In this document: one piece after another, positions 37,622-47,011 of the stretch
How the letters are laid out: every line of letters begins with the position of its first letter
Position numbering within the stretch: the stretch's first letter is position 1
Source: Desulfobacteraceae bacterium
Lineage (GTDB): Bacteria; Desulfobacterota; Desulfobacteria; Desulfobacterales; Desulfosarcinaceae
NCBI GenBank assembly: GCA_027068085.1
Contig: JAMOUQ010000039.1
Span: 1-64,000, forward strand
DNA: 64,000 nucleotides
Direction: 5' to 3'
The notes under the pieces: generated by a model
What the model saw: only the letters and a program-made list of their open reading frames with translations
Told to the model about the DNA's origin: nothing
The model's database searches: none
Program-made: the position numbers and the translations under genes

Positions 37622-39118
37622 TCATAAGCCGCTGTATGTTCTGATAGTTAAATAATACAGATGGTTGTTTCTCTGAACAAGTATAACCAGGGATTTTTTC
37701 ATCCGGTAGCGAACAATGGCCGAGCGGAAATCTTTGATATTGTCGATCCTTATTTCGTCAATCCGGCGTATGATGTCACCCCTGCTTACGCCCATACGGT
37801 CAAGATCGGAGCCCCGTCTGGTCTTCACAACGACAACTCCCTTGGAGCCAGAAATACCGAATTTGGATGCAAGCTCAGAAGTTATGGGCGAAACCATGAC
37901 GCCTAACATTGAATAGGCTAGTTCTATCGCTCTTTTTTCTGGAAAAACACAGGCTTTTAACTTCGTCTTTATGTGTTTGCCCCTGCGCAGAAGATCCAGG
38001 GTGACGGTTTTACCGGGAGCCACGTCCTTTACAAGTGAGTTGAAGTCTTCTGTGTTTGCAACAGGATTTTCGTTCAGTTTAAGAATGATGTCGCCTTCTC
38101 GAACCTTTGCTGATTCAGCCGGACTTGCAGGTTCGACATAACGGACGATGACACCGCGGGCAGCCTTCAATCCGAGGTATTGAGCCAAATGAGAGTCAAT
38201 ATCCTGAACGAAAATGCCAAGCCAGGCATGAATAACTTCTCCAAAGCGGATAAGGTCGGCAATTATTCGGCGGGCCTTGTTTATTGGAATGGCGAAACCA
38301 ATGCCCCGGGCTTTAGCATAGATGGCCGTGTTAATACCAATGAGCTCTCCATTTATATTCAGCAACGGACCGCCGCTGTTACCGGGGTTGATTGACGCAT
38401 CGGTCTGAATGAAGTTGCGGTAGACCCGGTCGGATGTTCTGATACTCCTTCCCAGGGCACTGATGACCCCGGTCGTAACGGTATGTGAAAAACCGAAAGG
38501 ATTACCGATTGCAATAACCGTTTCTCCTATCATCAGGTCGTTCGAATTACCCATTTCAATTGACGGCAACGGTTTATCGGAATCGATCTTTACAACGGCA
38601 AGATCAGAATCTGGGTCGGCACCTACGAGATGGCCCTCGAATTCGCGTCCGTCTTTGAATGTGACATTTATTTTGGTGGTTTTTTCGACAACGTGAGAGT
38701 TGGTCAGGATATAGCAGCGCTTTCCGTCAATGATGACACCGGAGCCGAGGCTGTAACGTTTTTGATGGCGTGAAAAGTAGGGATCGAAAAAGTCTTTGAA
38801 AAAATTATCGAAAAAAGGGTCTATTTCAAATCCGAACGGATTTGGGCGATTGCGGACCTGGTATTCAGAGCTTATGTTGACAACTGCCGGACTGACACGG
38901 CTGACGGCTATGACAACCGGAGTTTTGCGGTTGAATGCCGCAGCTTCGGAAAAAAATGTTATCGAAAAAAGACAGGCAATGACGGATAGTGTTATAAGAA
39001 AGCGTGTCTTTCTATGGCTCTGGCGCTCAGATCTTGAGCCCGATCCATATCGGGCATAAGTTTCGCGACCGTTAACAAACCGGAAACAATATTTGCTTTT
39101 TGGGGCCTTATTTGTCAT
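37622..39118 (-). CDS. degP: DegP/HtrA (Do-like) periplasmic serine protease
   Basis: A quality-control protease of about 498 residues. A basic N-terminal region precedes a membrane segment or signal (FLITLSVIACLFSITFFSEA). The trypsin-like domain has the catalytic His in LTNSHVVEK, Asp in DPDSDLAVVKI and Ser in NPGNSGGPLLN, followed by two PDZ domains (GVIVRYVEPASPAESAKVREGD and GVVVVKTRRGSDLDRMGVSRGD). The start is uncertain: ATG at 39118 is used, but a TTG at 39139 behind GGGGGA is also plausible. It diverges from the radical SAM gene at 39201. Confidence 0.9.
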   Translation of the reverse strand: MTNKAPKSKYCFRFVNGRETYARYGSGSRSERQSHRKTRFLITLSVIACLFSITFFSEAAAFNRKTPVVIAVSRVSPAVVNISSEYQVRNRPNPFGFEIDPFFDNFFKDFFDPYFSRHQKRYSLGSGVIIDGKRCYILTNSHVVEKTTKINVTFKDGREFEGHLVGADPDSDLAVVKIDSDKPLPSIEMGNSNDLMIGETVIAIGNPFGFSHTVTTGVISALGRSIRTSDRVYRNFIQTDASINPGNSGGPLLNINGELIGINTAIYAKARGIGFAIPINKARRIIADLIRFGEVIHAWLGIFVQDIDSHLAQYLGLKAARGVIVRYVEPASPAESAKVREGDIILKLNENPVANTEDFNSLVKDVAPGKTVTLDLLRRGKHIKTKLKACVFPEKRAIELAYSMLGVMVSPITSELASKFGISGSKGVVVVKTRRGSDLDRMGVSRGDIIRRIDEIRIDNIKDFRSAIVRYRMKKSLVILVQRNNHLYYLTIRTYSGL

Positions 39119-39200
39119 GGCTATGAATTTAATCTGCAAATGATCCCCCAAGGGTGAGAAAAAAACAACCGATTAACCAAACCATTTGGAAGCCCCTATC

Positions 39201-41708
39201 ATGACCGCCGGTGATATTCAATCGATGCTGGAAAAATTACAAAAACCAAGCAGCTATCTTGGAAATGAAACTAACGCTATAATAAAAGAACCAGAAAAGG
39301 TAAAGTTAAGATTTGCATTGGTTTTCCCTGATTTATACGAAATAGGCACATCTCATTTCGGAATTCAAATTCTTTATCATATTTTAAACAGCCACCCCGA
39401 GATATATGCAGAGCGTGTTTATGCGCCGGCCAGGGACCTGATGGCTTTGATGGAGCAAGGCGGATACGAGTTAACTTCCCTTGAAACGAAAACACCGCTG
39501 AAAAATTTTGATATAATAGGGTTCAGCTTGCTGTATGAGCTGAATTATACAAACATACTGCATATTTTACGTCTGTCGAAACTGCCATATAAATTCAGTG
39601 AAAGAAAAACAACGCGGCCTTTTATCATTGCCGGGGGGCCATGCACGTGTAATCCTGAACCGCTGGCGCCGTTTTTCGATGCCTTTGTAATCGGTGACGG
39701 CGAAAAGGTTGTGCTTGATCTGGCCATGGCTTTTATTGATTGGAAAAAAAAGGGAGCAAAACACAAAAAGGAGCTGCTTGCACGATGGGCCTGGTCCGAT
39801 GGCGTGTATGTTCCAAGATTCTACAAAGTTCATTATGAGCAAGGCCGGCAGTTGCTGGAAGCGGAAAAGGGCTTTCCAGAAAAGATAAAACGCGCCGTGG
39901 TTCCCCTGCTGGACGATTCCAATTTTCCTGATTCGCCCATAGTGCCTTACGGAAGGCCTGTCCATGACCGGCTGCGGCTGGAAATTTCCAGGGGATGCAC
40001 AAGGGGCTGCCGCTTTTGCCAGGCAGGTGTTATTTACAGACCGGTAAGGGAAAGAAATCCCGGCCAGCTTCTGAATCTGGCTGTAAAGGCTATTGAGAAG
40101 ACCGGCTACCAAGACGTCTCCCTGTTGTCGTTGAGCACAGGTGATTACGGCTGCTTGTTCGAAATTGTTAAAGACTTGATCGAGCTGGGCAAAAAGAAGC
40201 ACCTGGCCGTCTCGCTGCCTTCCATAAGGGCCGGAACACTGAGCGGCGAAATGATGGAGCTGATCAGGCAGGTAAGGAAGACCGGCTTTACCATAGCTCC
40301 CGAGGCCGGCAGTCAGAGGCTGCGGGATGTCATAAACAAAAATGTCGATTACGACGATGTGCGGCAAACCGTCGAGCAGGCCTTCGAACTTGGCTGGCAG
40401 GTAATCAAGCTGTATTTTATGGTCGGGCTGCCGACCGAAACCGATGAAGACATCCATGAGCTTATCGAAATGGTAAGGCGGTTAAAAAAATGCACGCCCA
40501 GCCATGGCCGGGGCGGAAAAATAAATGTCAGCGTGGCGACATTCATACCCAAGCCACATACACCCTTTCAATGGCACCGGCAGATCACGCTTGCCGAAAG
40601 CGTCGCCAAAATAAAGCTTATCAGAAAAGAACTGAAAACAAACCGGATCCAGGTAAAATGGCAACAACCGGAAATGAGCGTGCTTGAAGGGTTATGGGCC
40701 AGGGGGGACCGCAGATTGTCCGGTCTTTTGATTGAAGCGGCGCGGCGCGGCTGCGCCTTTGACGGCTGGAGCGATGATTTCGATTTTGAAAAGTGGCAAG
40801 AATCGATAACATCGTCCGGAATAGACCCGGCTTTTTACATGGAACGCCGGAGAGATCTCGATGAGCCCCTGCCGTGGGATCATGTCGATGTGGGGATAAG
40901 CAAGGACTTTTTGAAAGCAGAATGGGTAAATTCCCTGAGCGGAAACAGGACGCCTGATTGCCGCTGGGACGGGTGTCAGAAATGCGGGGTCTGTGACTTT
41001 GATAAAATCAAACCCGTGTTGTACGGCAAGGTTCCCGATGCGGGTATCCTGGCCGGGGTGACGGAAAAAGATGCCGGCCGGAAAAGATGGCTCCTGTTTC
41101 GCTTCCGTAAAGCCGGATTGGCGCGTTTCCTGGGACACCTTGAAATGTCACAGGTTTTTATCCGGGCCTTCAGGCGGGCCGCGGTTGATCTTGTTTACGG
41201 CGGAGGCTTCCACCCCTTGCCCAAAATGATTTTTGCAGACGCTTTGCCGCTGGGCATGGAAAGTCACGACGAGGTGGGCTATGCTATGGTTGAAAGCGCT
41301 AAGAAAGCGGCGGGGATCGGAATGGAGGTAAACCGGCAGCTTCCCGAAGGCCTGGAAATAATGGAGTGCGAAGAAATTGAAAGTCCGAAAAAGATCAAAA
41401 TAGAGGCTTTTAGCTACAGAATATCTTTGGATCAACGGCTGGTCGACCCTCAGCGGCTGGTTGCGTTTCAGACTGCGCCCAAATGGCCGTTGCCCAAAAG
41501 AACCAAAAAGGGTTTCAAGCGTATTGTCGACCTGAAAGAATCCGTAATCGATATTGCAATAGCCGGCCCTTCAACGATTGTAATGACAATAAGCAACAAA
41601 CAGGGTAAAAGAGTAAGGCCCGCAGAGGCCTTGATGAGTATCCTGGATGTTCCGGATGCCGGCCGGGAAAAGATGAAGATTGTAAAAACGGCAAGTATCA
41701 TGAACTGA
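39201..41708 (+). CDS. Radical SAM protein with DUF2344 C-terminal domain (TIGR03960/TIGR03936)
   Basis: An 835-residue protein of the TIGR03960 family. Residues about 35-200 resemble a B12-binding-like Rossmann domain (FALVFPDLYEIGTSHFGIQIL). The radical SAM cluster is C266, C270 and C273 (ISRGCTRGCRFCQAG). Further on comes VKLYFMVGLPTETDEDI and, from about residue 640, the DUF2344 domain (FRKAGLARFLGHLEMSQVFIRAFRRA, YGGGFHPLPKMIFADALPLG). It is usually found just upstream of RNase G in anaerobes, as here, and its substrate is unknown (ribosome or RNA related by context). ATG at 39201 is chosen; an in-frame TTG lies five codons upstream. Confidence 0.9.
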   Translation: MTAGDIQSMLEKLQKPSSYLGNETNAIIKEPEKVKLRFALVFPDLYEIGTSHFGIQILYHILNSHPEIYAERVYAPARDLMALMEQGGYELTSLETKTPLKNFDIIGFSLLYELNYTNILHILRLSKLPYKFSERKTTRPFIIAGGPCTCNPEPLAPFFDAFVIGDGEKVVLDLAMAFIDWKKKGAKHKKELLARWAWSDGVYVPRFYKVHYEQGRQLLEAEKGFPEKIKRAVVPLLDDSNFPDSPIVPYGRPVHDRLRLEISRGCTRGCRFCQAGVIYRPVRERNPGQLLNLAVKAIEKTGYQDVSLLSLSTGDYGCLFEIVKDLIELGKKKHLAVSLPSIRAGTLSGEMMELIRQVRKTGFTIAPEAGSQRLRDVINKNVDYDDVRQTVEQAFELGWQVIKLYFMVGLPTETDEDIHELIEMVRRLKKCTPSHGRGGKINVSVATFIPKPHTPFQWHRQITLAESVAKIKLIRKELKTNRIQVKWQQPEMSVLEGLWARGDRRLSGLLIEAARRGCAFDGWSDDFDFEKWQESITSSGIDPAFYMERRRDLDEPLPWDHVDVGISKDFLKAEWVNSLSGNRTPDCRWDGCQKCGVCDFDKIKPVLYGKVPDAGILAGVTEKDAGRKRWLLFRFRKAGLARFLGHLEMSQVFIRAFRRAAVDLVYGGGFHPLPKMIFADALPLGMESHDEVGYAMVESAKKAAGIGMEVNRQLPEGLEIMECEEIESPKKIKIEAFSYRISLDQRLVDPQRLVAFQTAPKWPLPKRTKKGFKRIVDLKESVIDIAIAGPSTIVMTISNKQGKRVRPAEALMSILDVPDAGREKMKIVKTASIMN

Positions 41709-41740
41709 TTTTAGGAAACGGTTCGCGACTGGAATTGAAA

Positions 41741-43288
41741 ATGACAAACAAGAAGATAATCATCAATGAAACTGTCCATGAAAAGCGGGTAGCCCTTGTT
41801 GAAGATGGCAATATCACTGAGCTTTTCATAGAGCGAAGGGGCGGAAACGACCGTACCGGAAATATATATAAAGGAAGGGTTCAGAGAGTCCTGCCTGGAA
41901 TGCAGGCCGCTTTCGTCGATATTGGTCTGAATCAGGCAGCCTTTTTATACGTAAACGATGTCATTAAAGAGAACATCGTGGAATTTGAGGAAATATTCAA
42001 TAACAATCACTATGTTAACGTTTTGGAATACGGTTTGGATCAGCCGGACTCCGGCCGGATGGACGAGGATCAAAAACGGGTTGTCAAAATTGAGGATTTG
42101 ATCACCGAGGGACAGGAGTTGCTGGTACAGGTAGCCAAAACCCCAATCGGAACAAAAGGGGCAAGAATAACAACCCATATATCTTTGCCGGGCAGATTCC
42201 TCGTTTTGATGCCGTCATCCAGCCACATAGGTATTTCACGCCGGATAGAGGATGAATCAGAAAGGCAAAGACTGAAACAGATCATTACCGAATTACGCAA
42301 CGATGATCTGGGTTATATCGTCAGGACGGCGGCAGAAGGGGTCGTTGCGGAGAAAATTTCCCAGGAGATGGAGTTTCTCAAGAACCTGTGGGAAACAATA
42401 AAGAAAAGATATCATTCCGCACCGACCCCGTCGCTGGTACACCAGGAGCTGAATGTTTGTCTGAAAGCCGTTCGCGATTTGTTGATCCATGACGCCGAAA
42501 AAGTTATTATCGATTCAAAACGTGGACTTAACTCAATTCTGGAATTTTTGGACACATTCATGCCCGGTCTTAAAAGCGCGGTTGAACTTTACGAGGGTTC
42601 GGAGCCCATATTCGATGCGTTCAACCTCGAAGGTGACATATCCAGGGCCCTGAAAAAGAAAGTATGGCTGAAATCAGGTGGTTATATCGTAATAGAACAG
42701 ACAGAAGCCCTGGTTGCCATCGATGTCAACACGGGCCGCTATGTTGGTAAGCACAACCTGGAGGAAACCATTTTAAAAACGAATCTTGAAGCGGTAAAAG
42801 AAATAGCGTACCAGATCCGGCTGAGGGATATTGGTGGAATCATAATAATCGATTTCATCGATATGGAGAAAAAAGCCAATCAGGACAAGGTGTTCAGCGC
42901 CCTGAACGAAGCCTTCGGAAAAGACCGCAGCAAAACCCACATTCTTCCCATGTCCGAAATGGGGCTGGTGCAAATGACTCGCAAGCGCATCCGGCAGCCG
43001 CTTAACCGCCAGCTTTGTGAACCGTGTTTTTACTGTGAGGGAGAAGGGTATCTGTTATCCAAGAAGTCCATTTGTTATAATATATTCAGGGAAATAGTAC
43101 GCAACGGACGTGATATGCTCGGAAACCAGCTAACTCTCAAGGTAAATCCCAGGGTGGCAGATTACCTTCACAAGGAGGAGGGTGATCTGATAGATTCCCT
43201 TGAGCAGATAATGGGGCGCCAGATTCAGATATATCCGGATGAAAAATTTCATCAGGAACAATTCGAGGTGCTGGAATCGTTGAGATGA
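41741..43288 (+). CDS. rng: Ribonuclease G (RNase E/G family)
   Basis: Single-strand-specific endoribonuclease for 5' end maturation of 16S rRNA and mRNA decay, 515 residues. An S1 domain lies near the N-terminus (GNIYKGRVQRVLPGMQAAFVDIGLNQAAFLYVNDV), followed by the catalytic domain with VAIDVNTGRYVGK, IIIDFIDMEKKANQDKVFSAL, and the zinc-link CEPCFYCEGEGYLLS near the end. It lacks the long C-terminal scaffold of RNase E, so Rng is the better name. It follows the radical SAM gene on the same strand. Confidence 0.94.
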   Translation: MTNKKIIINETVHEKRVALVEDGNITELFIERRGGNDRTGNIYKGRVQRVLPGMQAAFVDIGLNQAAFLYVNDVIKENIVEFEEIFNNNHYVNVLEYGLDQPDSGRMDEDQKRVVKIEDLITEGQELLVQVAKTPIGTKGARITTHISLPGRFLVLMPSSSHIGISRRIEDESERQRLKQIITELRNDDLGYIVRTAAEGVVAEKISQEMEFLKNLWETIKKRYHSAPTPSLVHQELNVCLKAVRDLLIHDAEKVIIDSKRGLNSILEFLDTFMPGLKSAVELYEGSEPIFDAFNLEGDISRALKKKVWLKSGGYIVIEQTEALVAIDVNTGRYVGKHNLEETILKTNLEAVKEIAYQIRLRDIGGIIIIDFIDMEKKANQDKVFSALNEAFGKDRSKTHILPMSEMGLVQMTRKRIRQPLNRQLCEPCFYCEGEGYLLSKKSICYNIFREIVRNGRDMLGNQLTLKVNPRVADYLHKEEGDLIDSLEQIMGRQIQIYPDEKFHQEQFEVLESLR

Positions 43289-43388
43289 TGTTTCGTTTGA
43301 CCTATCAAGGAAATAGCCGGAGGCTGCCGGTAAGCCTGCTTGGGCATAAAACGGCTGTCAAAAACGCGAATTTAAGAATTCGGCAGGC

Positions 43389-43418
43389 TTGACAAATAAA
43401 TGTTTTTATGGTTAGGGT
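43389..43418 (+). promoter_or_regulatory. Candidate promoter of the rpmH-rnpA-yidD-yidC operon
   Basis: A perfect TTGACA at 43389-43394, with a weak -10 candidate (TAGGGT) after 18 bases. It lies about 100 bases ahead of the rpmH ATG. The -35 is strong and the -10 is poor. The 222-base gap after rng contains no gene. Confidence 0.45.
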
Positions 43419-43510
43419 TGCCGATTATGCGAATTAGATGTTTTTTGAAAGACAACAGGCAGGATGTTATTGATAACTTGATAAAACTTCAAGCAAAAGG
43501 ACCTTAAGGG

Positions 43511-43645
43511 ATGAAAAGAACTTATCAGCCAAGTCGTATCAAAAGAGCCCGTACACATGGATTCAGAAAGAGAATGTCTAGTAAACAGGGAAGATGTGTT
43601 ATCAACCGCAGGAGAGCCAAAAACCGTAAGAGGCTGGCCCTGTAA
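43511..43645 (+). CDS. rpmH: 50S ribosomal protein L34
   Basis: A 44-residue highly basic protein with the invariant L34 pattern: [20 protein letters not shown], then [20 protein letters not shown] and RLAL before the TAA. The residue Ile10-Lys-Arg varies slightly from the usual NRKRKR. It is preceded by AAGGG near the ATG and begins the classic rpmH-rnpA-yidD-yidC-jag-mnmE string. L34 is part of the large ribosomal subunit. Confidence 0.97.
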   Translation: MKRTYQPSRIKRARTHGFRKRMSSKQGRCVINRRRAKNRKRLAL

Positions 43646-43712
43646 CAGAGTAGAAACCTGCCGCAATACTTGGAAATGATCGGAAAATCGAAAATACCGG
43701 GAAAAGGCGTCA

Positions 43713-44072
43713 TTGGCCAGGCAAAGCTATACAAAGCAAGACCGGCTTCTAAAAAGGGCTGAATTCTTACGGCTTAAAAAAACGGGAAAAAAGATTCAAG
43801 GGCGCCTTTTCATCGCGATTACGGCATTAAACGGCAAGCAGAGAAGCAGGTTGGGCATAACGGTCACACGCAAAGTCGGCAAGTCCAGCCAGAGAAACAG
43901 GATTAAACGTCTGGCACGAGAGTTTTTCAGATTGAATCGCAGGCAGCTTGCAAAAAATTGGGACATAAATATCATCGCCAAAAACAAGGCAGCAGAGGCA
44001 AGTAATTCCGAGATCGCCGCAGACTTGCAAAATATTTTCAAATCTCTGCGCTCGTGCGAAAAAAAGCGCTAA
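43713..44072 (+). CDS. rnpA: Ribonuclease P protein component
   Basis: A 119-residue basic protein of the tRNA 5' maturation enzyme. The signature [19 protein letters not shown] region, [30 protein letters not shown], and [13 protein letters not shown] are typical. The start is a TTG at 43713 with AAAAGG upstream; no ATG is suitably placed. It lies 67 bases after rpmH. Confidence 0.93.
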   Translation: MARQSYTKQDRLLKRAEFLRLKKTGKKIQGRLFIAITALNGKQRSRLGITVTRKVGKSSQRNRIKRLAREFFRLNRRQLAKNWDINIIAKNKAAEASNSEIAADLQNIFKSLRSCEKKR

Positions 44073-44169
44073 CAGGCCCGGGCCCATGAAGAAGATCATG
44101 CCGGATAAAGCTTACAGCCCCAGCAATAGGGTCAGATGCGGAAAGCCTGCCGATGCGGGCGAAGGCTTG

Positions 44170-44442
44170 ATGAAAAGCTCAAAGGTTTCCATAGAGGCGA
44201 CAAAACGAATTCGGCGGCCTGTTACGATATGGATCAAATCAGGATTGTTATTGTTGATACGGTTGTATCAACTGATTATATCGCCGGTAATGCATTCGTC
44301 ATGCCGGTTTTATCCAACCTGCTCGGTTTATGCATACCAATCCATCGAGCGCCACGGTGTATTGAAAGGAAGCGCTCTGGCCATGAAGCGCCTGGCCAGA
44401 TGCAATCCTTTCGGTGGCCGAGGATATGATCCTGTCCCCTGA
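44170..44442 (+). CDS. yidD: Membrane protein insertion efficiency factor YidD
   Basis: About 90 residues. The core [35 protein letters not shown] and [13 protein letters not shown] is the YidD signature (conserved [15 protein letters not shown] and GGxGxDPVP). It helps insert membrane proteins. The ATG at 44170, behind GAAGG, is preferred because the frame also runs back to an ATG at 44086, but that extra part is not conserved. Confidence 0.9.
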   Translation: MKSSKVSIEATKRIRRPVTIWIKSGLLLLIRLYQLIISPVMHSSCRFYPTCSVYAYQSIERHGVLKGSALAMKRLARCNPFGGRGYDPVP

Positions 44443-44591
44443 TCTCAGATGCCTGTCATTTGCTGAAAACCAGTGTCAAAATCTTTGACGTGTGATTGAA
44501 AAGAAAAGTTTCCTGCCCTTACGGATGTTCTTTGCGCAGAAGGAAATTTCAACCATCACCTGTACGCTTGTCCAAATCGGAGGCGAATAGT

Positions 44592-46238
44592 ATGGAAAAC
44601 AAACGATTGCTGATGGCAATAGTTCTATCTACAGTTGTTTTTATCGTTTGGAGCTGGTTATTCGTTAAACCCGCCCAAAAAATGAACCCGGCGCAGGCTC
44701 CCCAAAAGACCGCCCGGCAGGAAACAAAAGCCCCGGAGGAAAAGTCCGCGCCGTTGCCGGAAAAGCAGATTTCGAAAAAACCGACCAAGCAGCTGCACAA
44801 TGCGCGGCAGATACAGATAGAGACGCCTTTATACATAATCACCGTGTCGGAAAGGGCCGGTGCGATTACAAGCATGGTTTTGAAGAAATACAGAGAAACC
44901 GTCGATAAAGACTCTCCTTTCAAGGAACTGATTGCCCCGGAGGTAAAGGAAAGGCTCGGAACCTTTTTCGTAGGCCTTGAAAATCACGATATCGATATCC
45001 CGAATGCGCTTTTTGTTGCAGACACTGACGAAAAAATGATCCGGGTGAAGGACAATAAAAGATCGGTTGCCTTTACATACATTTCGGACAAGGGGCTGAA
45101 TATAACAAAGTCTTTTACCTTCGACCCGCAAAGCTACCTGATCGGCGTTGACATTAATGTTCAGAATACCGGAGAACAGGATCTGGCGGACAAGCTTACC
45201 ATCGAGCTTCAGAATAAGATTGCCAGCAAAAAGAGGGCTTACGGATTTGAAGGACCAAGCGCGCTCATCGATGAAAAACTGGTAAGAGTGAATGTCTCCA
45301 AAATCGAGAAAAACAATCGCCACAGCGGGAAAATAAGATGGTTTGCACTTGAGGACCGCTATTTCATGACGAGCGTTATTTCCGAAGCAAGTCTGGCCGC
45401 AGACCTTGAACTTGCCGTAAAGGACAAGCTGGTGAGCAGCAAACTTGTTTGTTCTAAGTTTGACCTTCCTCCCCAAAGGCAGCAGAGTTTCAAATACGCC
45501 CTTTTTATGGGCCCGAAAAAATTGTCGATACTCAAAGCAATGAACAACGGACTTGACAAGGCGGTAAAATTCGGATGGTTTGATTTTCTGGCCAAACCAT
45601 TTTTATGGTTCATGAATTTTATCTACCGCTATATTCCAAACTACGGTGTCGCCATAATAATTCTTACCGTCATCAGTAAGCTCGTCGTCTGGCCGCTTGG
45701 CAATAAGAGCTATAAGTCAATGAATCAAATGAAAAAATTACAACCTTTAATGAACGAAATTAAAGAAAAGTATAAAGACGACAAGCAGAGAATGAACCAG
45801 GAGATGATGGCCCTGTACAAAACATACAAAGTCAACCCCATGGGCGGATGCCTGCCCATGTTGTTACAAATACCTGTATTTTTTGCCCTTTATCAAATGC
45901 TCTATCAGGCCATAGAGCTCAGACACGCTCCTTTCATTTTATGGATAAATGACCTTTCCGCACCGGACAGATTGTTCCGGTTCAATTTTTCAATCCCATT
46001 CATGGAGCCGCCATATGGACTGCCCGTGTTGACGATAATAATGGGCATCACGATGATCCTGCAGCAGAAAATGTCTCCGCCTCCAGGAGATCCGGCTCAG
46101 GCCAAGATGATGATGCTGATGCCCATTTTTTTCACCGTCATTTTCATAAACTTTCCGTCCGGGTTGGTTCTTTACTGGCTTGTAAGCAACATTTTATCGA
46201 TATTGCAGCAATGGTATGTTCAAAAAAAGGCGGCTTAA
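44592..46238 (+). CDS. yidC: Membrane protein insertase YidC
   Basis: An Oxa1-family insertase of 548 residues. An N-terminal membrane helix (LLMAIVLSTVVFIVWSWLF) is followed by a linker and a large periplasmic beta domain (SERAGAITSMVLKKY to FDLPPQRQQSFKYALFMGPKKL), then the conserved five-helix core: FLWFMNFIYRYIPNYGVAIIIL, YKSMNQMKKLQPLMNEIKEK, MGGCLPMLLQIPVFFALYQML and PSGLVLYWLVSN. The ATG at 44592 has GGAGG eight bases upstream. The periplasmic domain is typical of Gram-negative YidC. Confidence 0.96.
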   Translation: MENKRLLMAIVLSTVVFIVWSWLFVKPAQKMNPAQAPQKTARQETKAPEEKSAPLPEKQISKKPTKQLHNARQIQIETPLYIITVSERAGAITSMVLKKYRETVDKDSPFKELIAPEVKERLGTFFVGLENHDIDIPNALFVADTDEKMIRVKDNKRSVAFTYISDKGLNITKSFTFDPQSYLIGVDINVQNTGEQDLADKLTIELQNKIASKKRAYGFEGPSALIDEKLVRVNVSKIEKNNRHSGKIRWFALEDRYFMTSVISEASLAADLELAVKDKLVSSKLVCSKFDLPPQRQQSFKYALFMGPKKLSILKAMNNGLDKAVKFGWFDFLAKPFLWFMNFIYRYIPNYGVAIIILTVISKLVVWPLGNKSYKSMNQMKKLQPLMNEIKEKYKDDKQRMNQEMMALYKTYKVNPMGGCLPMLLQIPVFFALYQMLYQAIELRHAPFILWINDLSAPDRLFRFNFSIPFMEPPYGLPVLTIIMGITMILQQKMSPPPGDPAQAKMMMLMPIFFTVIFINFPSGLVLYWLVSNILSILQQWYVQKKAA

Positions 46239-46254
46239 CTCGGAGGTATGATTG

Positions 46255-47007
46255 ATGTCGAAATTCAAAGAATTCCAAGGAAAGAACGTCGATAAAGCCC
46301 TTGAAAAAGCTAGTGCTGAGTTAAATGTGCCGGTTGAAAAATTAAATTACGAAATAATTTCCTACGGCTCTTCAGGAATTTTCGGGCTTGTGGGTGTAAA
46401 AAAGGCAAAAATCAAGGTTACGCTGGATGAAGGAGAGCAAATATGCGTAAACACCCAAGAGGAAGCCAAAAAACATGCCATATCCCTGGTAAACGATGCT
46501 TTTGAAGTCAAGGAAAGTGACAAGAAGCTGGACAAGGCGCTGGAAATCGGCCTGGATGCGCTGAGCAGAATCGTAAACAAAATAAGCGGGGACGCAAAGA
46601 TCAAGGGATATTCAAAAGACAACAAAGTCTATTTGGAGGTTTCCGGGGGAAACAGCGGCGTTCTGATCGGAAAGCACGGGCAAACGCTGGATGCAATGCA
46701 GTATATTGTGGAAAAAATTGTGAACAAGGCCAATGACCGCAGAATTAGGGTGCAGGTGGACGTGGAAGGATACCTGGAAAACCGCAAGTCGAATCTGCGG
46801 AGACTCGCCTCCAGAATGGCGGACAAGGCCAGAAGAATACGCAAACCGGTAACAATCGGGCAGCTCAATGCATACGACCGGCGAATAATCCATCTGCACT
46901 TGAAAGACAACCGTTCCGTCAGGACCCAGAGCGTGGGCGAAGGTTATTATCGGAAGCTTATGATTTTACCGCGCAGAAAATCCCGCAACAGGGAGCGAAA
47001 AAACTGA
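46255..47007 (+). CDS. jag: RNA-binding protein Jag/KhpB
   Basis: A 250-residue RNA-binding protein. The N-terminal Jag-N domain is LEKASAELNVPVEKLNYEI with FGLVGVKKAKI. The KH domain has YLEVSGGNSGVLIGKHGQTL, and the C-terminal R3H domain is RKPVTIGQLNAYDRRIIHLHL. The usual KH core GxxG-like GKHG is intact. The ATG at 46255 follows CGGAGG. It is followed closely by mnmE with a four-base gap. Confidence 0.93.
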   Translation: MSKFKEFQGKNVDKALEKASAELNVPVEKLNYEIISYGSSGIFGLVGVKKAKIKVTLDEGEQICVNTQEEAKKHAISLVNDAFEVKESDKKLDKALEIGLDALSRIVNKISGDAKIKGYSKDNKVYLEVSGGNSGVLIGKHGQTLDAMQYIVEKIVNKANDRRIRVQVDVEGYLENRKSNLRRLASRMADKARRIRKPVTIGQLNAYDRRIIHLHLKDNRSVRTQSVGEGYYRKLMILPRRKSRNRERKN

Positions 47008-47011
47008 TACC

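Noticed and set aside
43289-43510. A DnaA-box cluster or origin upstream of rpmH
   Set aside because: Only loose two-mismatch matches to the DnaA box were found, too weak to call an origin.
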